DNA of 40,721 nucleotides from Paraburkholderia tropica (GCF_914484835.1 NZ_CAJZAR010000085.1:1-40721), one strand, 5' to 3'; counted from the first letter of the stretch, positions 1 through 8,761 are shown. Notes: generated by a model from the sequence alone, not told the origin. Numbers and translations are program-made.

Positions 1-1
1 G

Positions 2-1243
2 GCCGCCGCCGCTTCGGCGGAAGGCAGCTCGATTCGCGTCGGCGTGGAAAAGGTCGACCAGCTGATCAACCTCGTGGGCGAGCTCGTGATCACCCAGGCG
101 ATGCTGGCGGAAACCAGCAGCGCCTTCGATCCGGCGCTGCACGACCGCCTCTTCAACGGCATGGCGCAGCTCGAACGCAACGCGCGCGATCTGCAGGAAG
201 CGGTGATGTCGATCCGCATGATGCCGATGGATTACGTGTTCAGCCGCTTCCCGCGTCTCGTGCGCGACCTCGCCGCGAAGCTCGGCAAGGAAGTGGAACT
301 GGTCACGTTCGGTCAGGCGACCGAACTCGACAAGAGCCTGATCGAGCGCATCATCGATCCGCTGACCCACCTCGTGCGCAACTCGCTCGACCACGGCATC
401 GAAACCGTGGAAGCGCGCCGCGCCGCAGGCAAGGACGCGACCGGCCAGCTCGTGCTGTCCGCCGCGCACCACGGCGGCAATATCGTGATCGAAGTGAGCG
501 ACGACGGCGCGGGCCTGCGCCGCGACAAGATTCTCGCCAAGGCGGCCAAGCAGGGCATGACGGTCAGCGACACGATGACCGACGAGGAAGTCTGGAACCT
601 GATCTTCCTGCCGGGCTTCTCGACGGCCGAACAGGTCACCGACGTTTCGGGCCGCGGCGTGGGCATGGACGTGGTCAAGCGAAACATCCAGGCGATGGGC
701 GGCCACGTGGAGATCAGCTCGCACGCGGGCAAGGGCAGCACGACGCGCATCGTCCTGCCGCTCACGCTGGCGATTCTCGACGGCATGTCGGTGAAGGTCG
801 GCAACGAGATTTTCATCCTGCCGCTGAACTTCGTGATGGAGTCGCTGCAGCCGCGTCACGAAGACATCTACACCGTCACCAACGGCGACCGCGTGGTGCG
901 CGTGCGCGGCGAATATCTGCCGCTCGTCGCGCTGCACCAGTGCTTCAACGTCGATGGCGCGCGCACGGATCCGACGCAGGGCATCGTCACCATCATGGAG
1001 ACCGAAGGCCGCCGCTTCGCGATGCTGATCGACGAACTGGTCGGCCAGCAGCAGGTCGTGGTGAAGAACCTCGAAACGAACTACCGCAAGGTGCACGGCA
1101 TTTCGGCGGCGACCATTCTGGGCGACGGCAGCGTCGCGCTGATTGTCGACGTGGCCGCGCTGAACCGCGAAACGCGCGCGTCGCATGGCGTGGGCGCGGG
1201 CATGAAGAGTGCCAACGCCGGTTCGTTCCAGGAATTCGCCTGA
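2..1243 (+). CDS. cheA: Chemotaxis histidine kinase CheA, 3' part
   Basis: The reading frame is open from base 2, so the 5' end (Hpt domain P1 and CheY/CheB-binding P2) lies outside the window; an internal GTG at 44 is not the true start. The visible 413 residues cover the P3 dimerisation helices (VDQLINLVGELV), the P4 ATP-binding kinase domain (N box HLVRNSLDHGIE, G1 box DDGAGL, F/G2 region with PGFSTAEQ and GRGVGMDVVK) and the P5 CheW-like regulatory domain to the end. CheA autophosphorylates under control of receptors and CheW and passes phosphate to CheY and CheB. It heads the visible chemotaxis operon; cheW follows after 94 bp that contain a 7-bp stem (1258-1264 with 1270-1276) without a T-run. 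Confidence 0.97.
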   Translation, partial: AAAASAEGSSIRVGVEKVDQLINLVGELVITQAMLAETSSAFDPALHDRLFNGMAQLERNARDLQEAVMSIRMMPMDYVFSRFPRLVRDLAAKLGKEVELVTFGQATELDKSLIERIIDPLTHLVRNSLDHGIETVEARRAAGKDATGQLVLSAAHHGGNIVIEVSDDGAGLRRDKILAKAAKQGMTVSDTMTDEEVWNLIFLPGFSTAEQVTDVSGRGVGMDVVKRNIQAMGGHVEISSHAGKGSTTRIVLPLTLAILDGMSVKVGNEIFILPLNFVMESLQPRHEDIYTVTNGDRVVRVRGEYLPLVALHQCFNVDGARTDPTQGIVTIMETEGRRFAMLIDELVGQQQVVVKNLETNYRKVHGISAATILGDGSVALIVDVAALNRETRASHGVGAGMKSANAGSFQEFA

Positions 1244-1337
1244 GCGCGCCCCAACGGGCGGGCGCTTGACGCCCGCTCGAAGCACGCTCGATACAGAACG
1301 CATCAACCAACCATTTCCCAACCGTTCAGGGGCTAAC

Positions 1338-1877
1338 GTGGCAGAAGTCCAATCCATCCAGGGCGGCGGCGCACAGGGCGCTGTCGCTGGCGCGCACCGC
1401 CGCGACGCGCAACAGGCCGACGCAGGCGGTCAGGAGTTCCTCGTCTTCACGCTGGGCGCGGAAGAGTACGGCATCGACATTCTCAAGGTCCAGGAAATCC
1501 GCGGCTACGAGAGCGTCACGCGCATCGCCAACGCGCCCGATTTCATCAAGGGCGTCATCAATCTGCGCGGCATCATCGTGCCGATCGTGGATATGCGCAT
1601 CAAGTTTCATCTGGGCCGCGTCGAGTACGACCACCAGACCGTCGTGATCATCCTGAACGTCGCGCATCGCGTGGTGGGCATGGTGGTCGACGGCGTGTCG
1701 GACGTGCTCACGCTGCAGGCCGACCAGATCATGCCGGCGCCGGAATTCGGCGCGACGCTCACGACCGAGTACCTCACGGGTCTCGGCACCGTGGACGGCC
1801 GCATGCTGATCCTGATGGACATCGAGAAGCTCATGACGAGCCGCGAGATGGAACTCATCGAGGCGCTCACCGCTTAA
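1338..1877 (+). CDS. cheW: Chemotaxis coupling protein CheW
   Basis: Single CheW domain of 179 residues. After a polar, Ala/Gln-rich N-terminus of about 30 residues comes the SH3-like fold (EFLVFTLGAEEYGI, VINLRGIIVPIVDMR, VVGMVVDGVSDV, MLILMDIEKL). The protein bridges receptor tips to the CheA P5 domain in the membrane array. I chose the GTG at 1338, preceded by a purine-rich AGGGG, because the in-frame codons back to 1209 overlap the end of cheA and look non-coding. The gene lies between cheA and a receptor gene, as in enteric che operons. Confidence 0.95.
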   Translation: MAEVQSIQGGGAQGAVAGAHRRDAQQADAGGQEFLVFTLGAEEYGIDILKVQEIRGYESVTRIANAPDFIKGVINLRGIIVPIVDMRIKFHLGRVEYDHQTVVIILNVAHRVVGMVVDGVSDVLTLQADQIMPAPEFGATLTTEYLTGLGTVDGRMLILMDIEKLMTSREMELIEALTA

Positions 1878-2136
1878 CGCGGCGCAGCACACGGCACACG
1901 GCATACGGCATTGGCACGGCAGCGCAGGCACGCACAGTACGAGCAGGCACGACAGGGCAACAAGGCGAGGTAGCTTCGGGGGTGAGGCCGCAAGGCCCGC
2001 GTTAGAGGAAAGAGCGGAGAGCCGCCGGCATCAGACCGGTCAGAGCGGCACACCGCCATCGTCCCGACGCGTCCGCACAACCCGGCGCCACCTTGACGAA
2101 GCCGCCCGCGAACGTCGCACAGGACAGGAGCAAACG

Positions 2137-3981
2137 ATGTTGCACAGATGGTCGATCCGCACGACGCTCACGGGCGTCGGGGTCATTCTCCTGGCGCTGA
2201 CCGTGCTGGTCGGCGCGCTCGGGCTCGTCGCGCTCGGCAACGCGAGCGACTCGCTTGCCACGATCGCGCGCGGCGATCTCGTCGCGATGCGCTCGCTCAA
2301 CGACACGTCGTCGTATCTGCTGCGCTCGCGCGTCTCGCTCGACCGCGCCAACTCGCTCTATGCGGCCGGTCAGAACGACGAGGCGAAGAAGGTCATCGAC
2401 CGCGCCGACTTCCTGCTCGGCAAGTCGAACGACGCCTGGAAGGCTTTCCAGTCCGCGCCGAAGACCGGCCTCGACGCCGCCGCGCTCGACGCGCTCAACA
2501 CGAAGCGCGCGTCGCTGCTCAACGACGGCGTGCAGCCCGAGTTCGCGGCGCTGCGGGCCAACGATCAGGCGGCCTATCACGCGATCGCGGACACGAAGAT
2601 CAGCCCGATGTTCGTCGACTACGACAACTCGGCGGCGCCGATCGCTCAACAGCTGCAGGACGGCGCGCAGGCGCGCGAGGAAGGCGCTCGCTCGCAGATC
2701 GCGCTGATGCGCACGCTGATCGGCGTGGCGATTGCCGTGGCGCTCGTGCTGGTGGTGGCGATCCGCTTCGCGATGCGCGGCCTGATCGTGCAGCCGCTCG
2801 AAGACGCGGTGCAGGCCTTCGAGCGCATCGCGCAGGGCGATCTCACCGAACGCATCGAGGTCTACAGCAACAACGAGATCGGGCGTCTGTTCGCGGGCGT
2901 CAAGCGCATGCAGGACAGCCTCGTTTCGCTCGTCTCCGCCGTCCATAACGGCGCGGGTTCGATCGACGTGGGCGCGCGCGAGATCGCAATGGGCAACACC
3001 GATCTGTCGCAGCGCACCGAGCAGCAGGCCGCGTCGCTGCAGGAGACGGCGTCGAGCATGGAGCAGCTCACCGGCACCGTGCGCCAGAACGCCGAGAACG
3101 CGCGCCAGGCGAGCCAGCTTGCCGTGAACGCGTCCGATATCGCGACGCGCGGCGGCGAGGTGGTCGGCGAAGTCGTGCATACGATGCAGGACATCGCCGC
3201 GAGTTCGGCGAAGGTCGTCGACATCATCAGCGTGATCGAAGGCATCGCGTTCCAGACTAATATTCTCGCGCTCAACGCGGCCGTGGAAGCGGCGCGCGCG
3301 GGCGAGCAGGGCCGCGGTTTCGCCGTGGTCGCGGGCGAGGTGCGCACGCTTGCGCAGCGCAGCGCGGGCGCGGCCAAGGAAATCAAGGAACTCATCAGCG
3401 ATTCCGCGCAGAAGGTACAAAGCGGCTCGCAACTGGTGGGCCGCGCGGGCACGACGATGGACGAGATCCTTCAGGCCGTGCGTCGCGTGACCGACATCAT
3501 GGGTGAGATCAGCGCGGCATCCGAGGAACAGTCGAGCGGCATCGAGCAGGTCAATCGCGCCGTCACGCAGATGGACACGGTCACGCAGCAGAACGCGGCG
3601 CTCGTGGAAGAAGCGGCGGCTGCGGCGGCATCGCTCGAAGAACAGACGCGCAATCTGCAAGGCGTGCTGGGCACGTGGCGCACTAATGGCGGCGACCGCG
3701 GCGCTTCGAATGGCGCTTCGAATGCTGCTTCAAGCGGCATGGCACGCAGCCATAACGTAACAAAGCCTTCAGTTTCCGCCGCGCCTGCCGTTGCTGCAAA
3801 GACGGATGCGAAGTTTGCGGCGGCGTCGGCGAAGCGCGTGACGCCGACAGCGTCGAAGCCCGCCGCGTCGGCACCGGCTGCGAAGGCGGCGAAACCGGCG
3901 GCAGTGCGCGCCGAGCCGCAAGCGGCGCCGGTCAGCGTGGCGGCTTCCGCGAAGGACGATTCCGATTGGGAGACGTTCTGA
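2137..3981 (+). CDS. Methyl-accepting chemotaxis protein with C-terminal DWETF tether
   Basis: Transmembrane receptor of 614 residues. One membrane helix lies near residues 9-31, then a periplasmic four-helix-type sensor of about 155 residues, a second membrane helix near 190-210, a HAMP linker (IVQPLEDAVQAFERIAQGDL) and a long cytoplasmic coiled coil. The conserved hairpin tip is around 365-405 (GIAFQTNILALNAAVEAARA). After an Ala/Pro/Lys-rich flexible linker the protein ends in SDWETF, the xWxxF pentapeptide that docks CheR and CheB in Tar/Tsr-type receptors; both partners are encoded just downstream. The ligand cannot be told from sequence. The 259-bp gap before it (1878-2136) holds C/A-rich low-complexity DNA and no convincing promoter. 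ATG at 2137 follows GGAGCAAACG. Confidence 0.95.
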   Translation: MLHRWSIRTTLTGVGVILLALTVLVGALGLVALGNASDSLATIARGDLVAMRSLNDTSSYLLRSRVSLDRANSLYAAGQNDEAKKVIDRADFLLGKSNDAWKAFQSAPKTGLDAAALDALNTKRASLLNDGVQPEFAALRANDQAAYHAIADTKISPMFVDYDNSAAPIAQQLQDGAQAREEGARSQIALMRTLIGVAIAVALVLVVAIRFAMRGLIVQPLEDAVQAFERIAQGDLTERIEVYSNNEIGRLFAGVKRMQDSLVSLVSAVHNGAGSIDVGAREIAMGNTDLSQRTEQQAASLQETASSMEQLTGTVRQNAENARQASQLAVNASDIATRGGEVVGEVVHTMQDIAASSAKVVDIISVIEGIAFQTNILALNAAVEAARAGEQGRGFAVVAGEVRTLAQRSAGAAKEIKELISDSAQKVQSGSQLVGRAGTTMDEILQAVRRVTDIMGEISAASEEQSSGIEQVNRAVTQMDTVTQQNAALVEEAAAAAASLEEQTRNLQGVLGTWRTNGGDRGASNGASNAASSGMARSHNVTKPSVSAAPAVAAKTDAKFAAASAKRVTPTASKPAASAPAAKAAKPAAVRAEPQAAPVSVAASAKDDSDWETF

Positions 3982-4304
3982 TCGGCGGTTCTGATCGACT
4001 CAAGACGGCCACGCAGGCAGAGCACGTAGAACACGCAGCAAAACGGCAGCAAAAAAAGCAGTCGAAAAAGCAGTCGAAAAATTAGCACCGGCAGCACGGC
4101 AATCATCCACGCAACAACCAGAAGTAGACATAGGCAGACGAGAACGGCAATGCAACTGAGCGCAACATCCCGGCATGATTCGCACCGCGCCGCTGCCCGC
4201 CTGGCAGCGAGCGCACCGCGCGCCGCGCTTACGCTGGCATTGCAGGAGGCCGGAAGTGCGCAGTCACACGCGGCAGTGCGCGCAGCGCGCGTAGGGGCAG
4301 GGTC
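3982..4304. other. Gene-free stretch with spaced A-tracts
   Basis: There is no convincing coding sequence between the receptor gene and cheR. The notable feature is an A-rich patch in very GC-rich surroundings: A-runs begin near 4040, 4051, 4065 and 4077, and the 12-bp sequence GCAGTCGAAAAA is repeated directly around 4058-4081. Runs spaced 11 to 14 bp apart, roughly a helical turn, can bend DNA. No clear terminator or sigma-28 motif was found here. Confidence 0.5.
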
Positions 4305-5303
4305 ATGAGGTCCCGCACCGAACGCAACACCCAGGCCGATCGCGGCGACGCAACGCGTCTCGCATCCGGCGCATCGGGCGAAGGCGCCACGCGCGACTTC
4401 GATTTCACGACGGCGGATTTCGAGCGCATCCGCGCACTGATCCATCGCCGCGCGGGCATTTCGCTCTCGGACCACAAGCGCGACATGGCCTACAGCCGTC
4501 TCGCGCGGCGTCTGCGCGCGCTCGGCCTCGACAGCTTCCGCGAATACCTCGACGAACTCGAAAAGCGCAACGACGCGAGCGAGTGGGAAGCGTTCACCAA
4601 CGCGCTCACGACCAACCTCACGGCGTTCTTCCGCGAGGCGCATCACTTCCCGATCCTCGCGGATTTCGTGAAGCGCCGCGCGCAGCCGGTCTCGGTCTGG
4701 TGCTCGGCGGCCTCGACGGGCGAGGAACCGTACTCGATCGCGATGACGCTGATCGAAGCGCTCGGCGACCGCGCCGCCCGCGAGGCGCGCGTGCTGGCCA
4801 CCGATCTCGACACCCAGGTGCTCGCGAAAGCGGACGCGGGCGTCTACGCCTGGGATCAGGTCAAGCACCTGACGCCCGAGCGCCTGAAGCGCTTCTTCCT
4901 GAAGGGCACGGGCTCGCACGCGGGTCTCGTGAAGGTGCGCCCGGAACTGCGCCAGATGATCAAGTTCGAGCAGCTCAATCTGACCGATTCGGACTACGGC
5001 CTGCGCCAGAACTTCGACGCGATCTTCTGCCGCAACGTGATGATCTACTTCGACAAGCCGACCCAGGCGCAGGTGCTCACGCGCTTCGAGCCGCTGATGA
5101 AGCCGGACGGCCTGCTGTTCGCCGGCCATTCGGAGAACTTCACGTACGTGACGCAAGCGTTCCGTCTGCGCGGCCAGACCGTCTACGAACTCACGCGCGG
5201 ACGCGGCGCGAGTCCGTCGGCTACGAGCACGACGAGCGCCGCGAGCACGGTTAGCGGCGCGAAGACGCCCGCGAAGTCCGAACCGCTGGGAGCGAGCGTA
5301 TGA
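4305..5303 (+). CDS. cheR: Chemotaxis receptor methyltransferase CheR
   Basis: Transfers methyl groups from S-adenosylmethionine to glutamates on the receptor signalling helices, resetting sensitivity during adaptation. The 332 residues show a polar N-terminal tail of about 30, the CheR all-alpha N domain (DFERIRALIHRRAGI through FFREAHHFPIL) and the catalytic domain with the SAM-binding loop WCSAASTGEEPYS, then RNVMIYFDKP and FAGHSENF. The beta-subdomain that binds the receptor pentapeptide is present, in keeping with the DWETF end of the neighbouring receptor. The last 35 residues are Ser/Thr/Ala-rich. The stop overlaps the cheD start by four bases (ATGA), which implies translational coupling. 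Confidence 0.96.
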   Translation: MRSRTERNTQADRGDATRLASGASGEGATRDFDFTTADFERIRALIHRRAGISLSDHKRDMAYSRLARRLRALGLDSFREYLDELEKRNDASEWEAFTNALTTNLTAFFREAHHFPILADFVKRRAQPVSVWCSAASTGEEPYSIAMTLIEALGDRAAREARVLATDLDTQVLAKADAGVYAWDQVKHLTPERLKRFFLKGTGSHAGLVKVRPELRQMIKFEQLNLTDSDYGLRQNFDAIFCRNVMIYFDKPTQAQVLTRFEPLMKPDGLLFAGHSENFTYVTQAFRLRGQTVYELTRGRGASPSATSTTSAASTVSGAKTPAKSEPLGASV

Positions 5304-6103
5304 GCACCCGTCTGCCGATCGCGACCAACCGCTACTTCGACGCGCACTTTCAACGCCCCGGCGTGAAGCTGCTGCCGAACGAATTCTTCACGACGAACGA
5401 AGACATGGTGCTCGTCACCGTGCTCGGCTCGTGCGTGGCGGCATGCATCCAGGACCGCACCGCAGGCATCGGCGGCATGAATCACTTCATGCTGCCCGAC
5501 GATGGCGCCGACGCGGGCACCGCGCCGGTCGGCTCCGACGCGATGCGCTACGGCGCCTACGCGATGGAAGTGCTGATCAACGAACTGATCAAGGCGGGCG
5601 GCCGCCGCGAGCGCTTCGAAGCCAAGGTGTTCGGCGGCGCGGCCGTGCTGGCGGGCATGACGACGATGAACATCGGCGACCGCAACGCCGCGTTCGTGCG
5701 CCGCTATCTCGCGACCGAAAGCATCCGCATCGTCGCGGAGGATCTGCAGGGCTCGCATCCGCGCAAGGTCGCGTTCCTGCCGCGCACCGGCCAGGTGATG
5801 GTCAAGAAGCTGCGCCTGTCGCAGGAGACGAGCGTGACCGAGCGCGAACAGGCGCTCGCCCAGCAGTCGGCCGAAGCGCGCGCCGAGCGTCTGGCACGCG
5901 CGCGCGCCCGCGTCGAGCTGTTCGGACTCAACGGCGCGGCGCGCCCGGGCGCGCCTGGCGCGAACGGCGTCGCGGCCGGCAACCACTTTTCAACATCCAC
6001 GCCGCAGCCGGCGCGGCCGCGCGTCGAGTTGTTCGGCGCGGGCTCGGCCCCGGCCACGCGGCATCCCGGCCATGACAACGCCCGGACAGTAGAGGAGGCG
6101 TGA
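5300..6103 (+). CDS. cheD: Receptor glutamine deamidase CheD
   Basis: Converts specific receptor glutamines to glutamates and so tunes receptor activity. The core (about residues 25-195) has the CheD signature, including VTVLGSCVAACIQD with the catalytic Cys and GGMNHFMLPD with the catalytic His. The 267-residue length exceeds the usual 160-220. The extra C-terminal tail is Ala/Pro/Gly-rich and carries the hexapeptide RVELFG twice (encoded at 5909-5926 and 6020-6037). The gene is coupled by 4-bp overlaps to cheR before it (ATGA) and cheB after it (GTGA). There is no cheC in view; CheC is the usual CheD partner in Bacillus. Confidence 0.95.
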   Translation: MSTRLPIATNRYFDAHFQRPGVKLLPNEFFTTNEDMVLVTVLGSCVAACIQDRTAGIGGMNHFMLPDDGADAGTAPVGSDAMRYGAYAMEVLINELIKAGGRRERFEAKVFGGAAVLAGMTTMNIGDRNAAFVRRYLATESIRIVAEDLQGSHPRKVAFLPRTGQVMVKKLRLSQETSVTEREQALAQQSAEARAERLARARARVELFGLNGAARPGAPGANGVAAGNHFSTSTPQPARPRVELFGAGSAPATRHPGHDNARTVEEA

Positions 6104-7227
6104 ACGCTGTGCAAAAAATCAAGGTTCTGTGCGTCGACGATTCGGCGCTGATCCGCAGCCTGATGACCGAGATCATCAACAGTCAGCCGGATATGACCGT
6201 CGTTGCGACCGCGCCCGACCCGCTCGTGGCGCGCGAGCTGATCAAGCAGCACAACCCCGACGTGCTCACGCTCGACGTGGAAATGCCGCGCATGGACGGT
6301 CTCGACTTCCTCGAGAAGCTCATGCGCCTGCGGCCGATGCCGGTCGTGATGGTCTCGTCGCTGACCGAACGCGGCAATGAAATCACGCTGCGCGCGCTGG
6401 AACTGGGCGCGGTCGATTTCGTCACGAAGCCGAAGGTCGGTATCCGCGACGGCATGCTCGACTACGCCGAAAAGCTCGCCGACAAGGTGCGCGCCGCCGC
6501 GCGCGCCCGCGTGCGTCCGGCCGCGCCCGCGCGTGCGGCCGCCGCGCCGGCCGCCGGTCATCCGGCCGCCGCGCATGGCGCCGCGCACGCACCCGCCGCC
6601 GCCGCGCCGATGATCAACAACCCGCTCGTCTCGACCGAAAAGCTGATCATCGTCGGCGCGTCGACGGGCGGCACCGAAGCGATCCGCGAAGTGCTGCAGC
6701 CGCTGCCGCCCGACGCGCCCGCGGTGCTGATCGCGCAGCACATGCCGCCGGGTTTCACGAAGTCGTTCGCACAGCGCCTGAACGGGCTGTGCCGCATCAC
6801 GGTGAAGGAAGCGGAGCACGGCGAACGCGTGCTGCCCGGCCATGCCTACATCGCGCCGGGCCACGCTCACCTGTTGCTCGCGCGTAGTGGTGCGAACTAC
6901 ATCGCGCATCTGTCCGACGACCCGCCGGTGAACCGGCATCGTCCGTCGGTGGATGTGCTGTTCCGCTCGGCCGCGCAACACGCGGGCAAGAACGCGATCG
7001 GCGTGATTCTGACGGGCATGGGCCGCGACGGCGCGCAAGGCCTGCTGGAAATGCGCAAGGCCGGCGCGTTCACGCTCGCGCAGGACGAAGCGAGCTGCAT
7101 CGTGTTCGGCATGCCGCGTGAAGCAATCGCGCTCGGCGCCGCCGACGAGATCGCTTCGCTCGCCGACATGAGCCGCCGCGTGATGACGCGTCTCGCTTCG
7201 ATGGGCGATCGCGTCCAGCGCGTGTAA
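6100..7227 (+). CDS. cheB: Receptor methylesterase CheB
   Basis: Response-regulator methylesterase of 375 residues. The N-terminal receiver has the acidic pair D13/D14 and phospho-acceptor D59 (LTLDVEMPRMDG), and K109-type conserved lysine context VTKPK. A long Ala/Pro/His linker follows. The C-terminal esterase keeps the catalytic triad: S188 in GASTGG, H214 in AQHMPPG and D310 in GMGRDG, each exactly 24 residues later than in E. coli CheB. It removes methyl groups added by CheR when phosphorylated by CheA. The start is the GTG overlapping the cheD stop; a second GTG at 6109 is an alternative. It ends this tightly coupled R-D-B block; 148 bp separate it from cheY. Confidence 0.96.
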   Translation: MNAVQKIKVLCVDDSALIRSLMTEIINSQPDMTVVATAPDPLVARELIKQHNPDVLTLDVEMPRMDGLDFLEKLMRLRPMPVVMVSSLTERGNEITLRALELGAVDFVTKPKVGIRDGMLDYAEKLADKVRAAARARVRPAAPARAAAAPAAGHPAAAHGAAHAPAAAAPMINNPLVSTEKLIIVGASTGGTEAIREVLQPLPPDAPAVLIAQHMPPGFTKSFAQRLNGLCRITVKEAEHGERVLPGHAYIAPGHAHLLLARSGANYIAHLSDDPPVNRHRPSVDVLFRSAAQHAGKNAIGVILTGMGRDGAQGLLEMRKAGAFTLAQDEASCIVFGMPREAIALGAADEIASLADMSRRVMTRLASMGDRVQRV

Positions 7228-7278
7228 TATGCCGGCCTCGCGGGGCGCGTACTTTTTACGAGAGATCGTGGGGCTTTG

Positions 7279-7305
7279 TAAGGCTTGCGCGATCGATCAC
7301 GATTA
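7279..7305 (+). promoter_or_regulatory. Weak sigma-28-like promoter candidate for cheYZ
   Basis: TAAGGCTT, an 11-bp spacer and CACGATTA match the spacing of the three clear sigma-28 promoters in this window but agree at only about 11 of 16 motif positions. The site lies in an unusually AT-rich patch for this genome, about 70 bp before cheY. Independent initiation before cheY is plausible; this exact site is uncertain. Confidence 0.22.
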
Positions 7306-7375
7306 ATTTATCTGGATAGGCACTGCGCTTGTCTGGATAATTGCCCAGGTTTTAGCCTGGAGGAATGGAACCGAG

Positions 7376-7771
7376 ATGGACAAGGGAATGAAGATTCTGG
7401 TGGTGGACGACTTTCCGACGATGCGCCGGATCGTCCGCAACCTGCTCAAGGAACTGGGCTATGCGAACGTCGACGAAGCCGAAGACGGCGCAGCGGGCCT
7501 CGCGCGCCTGCGCGGCGGCAACTACGAGTTCGTGATTTCCGACTGGAACATGCCGAACCTCGACGGTCTGGCGATGCTCAAGGAAATCCGCGCCGACGCC
7601 TCGCTCTCGCACCTGCCGGTGCTGATGGTGACGGCCGAGTCGAAGAAGGAAAACATCATTGCCGCGGCCCAGGCGGGCGCGAGCGGCTACGTCGTCAAGC
7701 CGTTCACGGCGGCGACGCTCGACGAGAAGCTCAACAAGATTCTCGAAAAGATGGCGAAGACCGGGAGCTGA
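7376..7771 (+). CDS. cheY: Chemotaxis response regulator CheY
   Basis: Stand-alone receiver domain of 131 residues, the usual CheY size. It has the acidic pair D11/D12 (LVVDDFPTMRR), phospho-acceptor D56 (ISDWNMPNLDG), a conserved Thr/Ala region (MVTAESKKENI) and the conserved Lys in VVKPFTAATL. Phosphorylated by CheA, it binds FliM at the flagellar switch and changes rotation; fliM and fliN are in this window. GGAGG at 7359-7363 precedes the ATG at 7376, 12 bases away; an in-frame ATG at 7388 is possible but leaves no better ribosome site. One base separates its stop from the cheZ GTG. Confidence 0.97.
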   Translation: MDKGMKILVVDDFPTMRRIVRNLLKELGYANVDEAEDGAAGLARLRGGNYEFVISDWNMPNLDGLAMLKEIRADASLSHLPVLMVTAESKKENIIAAAQAGASGYVVKPFTAATLDEKLNKILEKMAKTGS

Positions 7772-7772
7772 C

Positions 7773-8489
7773 GTGAACGAGCCCATTGATGCGGCGCATG
7801 AAGGCGCCGCGGAGTCGGGCGATCTCGCGACGGACCGCATCCTCGCGCGCATCGGCCAGCTGACGCGCACGCTGCGCGATTCGATGCGCGAGCTCGGTCT
7901 CGACAAGCACGTGGAGCGCGCCGCCGAAGCGGTGCCCGACGCGCGCGACCGGCTGCGCTACGTCGCCAACATGACGGAGCAGGCCGCCGAACGCGTGCTG
8001 TCGGCCATCGAGCTCGCCAAGCCGCTGCAGGAAAAGGTCGAAGCCGACGCGAAGGAACTGTCGTCGCGCTGGGCGACGTGGTACGACGCGCCGATCGGCC
8101 GCGAGGAAGTGCGCTCGCTGATGGACGACACGCGCCAGTTCCTCGACGGCGTGCCGGAAGTCACCACGGCCACGAATCAGCAACTGCTCGAAATCATGCT
8201 CGCGCAGGATTTCCAGGATCTGACCGGTCAGGTGATCAAGAAGATCATGGACGTGGTCTACGTGATCGAGCAGCAACTGCTGACGGTGCTGGTCGAAAAC
8301 ATCGCGCCCGAGCGGCGCGAGCAGTTCGCGGCGACCGCCGCGCTGCTGGCCGAGGCGCAAGCGCAGGCGAGCAGCACGGGCAGCCCGGAAGGCCTGCTCA
8401 ACGGTCCGCAGATCAACCCGGAAGGCAAGACCGACGTCGTCCAGGATCAGGCTCAGGTCGACGATCTGCTGGCGAGTCTCGGGTTCTAA
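7773..8489 (+). CDS. cheZ: CheY-P phosphatase CheZ
   Basis: Speeds dephosphorylation of CheY-P. The 238 residues form the long CheZ helical hairpin. The catalytic segment AQDFQDLTGQVIKK keeps the Asp and Gln of DLTGQ (D149 and Q153 here) that correspond to D143 and Q147 of E. coli CheZ. The extreme C-terminus DDLLASLGF matches the CheY-binding amphipathic helix, separated by a Gln/Ala/Ser-rich linker. I placed the start at the GTG one base after the cheY stop (GGGAGCTGAC upstream); earlier in-frame codons only overlap cheY in another frame. CheZ is the last gene of the chemotaxis block. Confidence 0.95.
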   Translation: MNEPIDAAHEGAAESGDLATDRILARIGQLTRTLRDSMRELGLDKHVERAAEAVPDARDRLRYVANMTEQAAERVLSAIELAKPLQEKVEADAKELSSRWATWYDAPIGREEVRSLMDDTRQFLDGVPEVTTATNQQLLEIMLAQDFQDLTGQVIKKIMDVVYVIEQQLLTVLVENIAPERREQFAATAALLAEAQAQASSTGSPEGLLNGPQINPEGKTDVVQDQAQVDDLLASLGF

Positions 8490-8570
8490 GGCGGACAGCC
8501 GGGCGCGGGCGGGACGCCGCGCCGGTCGGCGAGCGTGGGTTTGCCGCGCCGCACCTGGCGAAATTGCCGA

Positions 8571-8593
8571 CTGTCGGGTGTCATCGTCGACAG
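8571..8593. promoter_or_regulatory. Inverted repeat upstream of the DUF2844/DUF3443 pair
   Basis: CTGTCG, 11 bp, CGACAG is a perfect 6-bp inverted repeat in the 272-bp gap after cheZ. A -10-like CATACT follows at 8595-8600 without a good -35. It could be an operator for the two downstream genes or a chance palindrome in GC-rich DNA. Confidence 0.2.
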
Positions 8594-8761
8594 GCATACT
8601 TGACGGTGAACGCTGTTGTCCCGCCTCGGCGCCCGCCGTGGCGGCGTCAGGCAGCGCAGCCAGCCGCTTCCCGTTCCGCCGCCGCCCTCGCTTGAGCTTG
8701 TTCGACCGGGCGCGCGCGGCGCCGTGTGCGGGAGCGTGCCACCGAGAGAGGGAGGGCCGCC

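Noticed and set aside
1258..1276. Terminator between cheA and cheW
   Set aside because: The 7-bp stem lacks a T-run and the genes are clearly one operon.
2002..3660. Long minus-strand frame opposite the receptor gene
   Set aside because: No recognisable motif, Arg/Ala/Asp-rich composition; the receptor coding sequence is complete on the plus strand.
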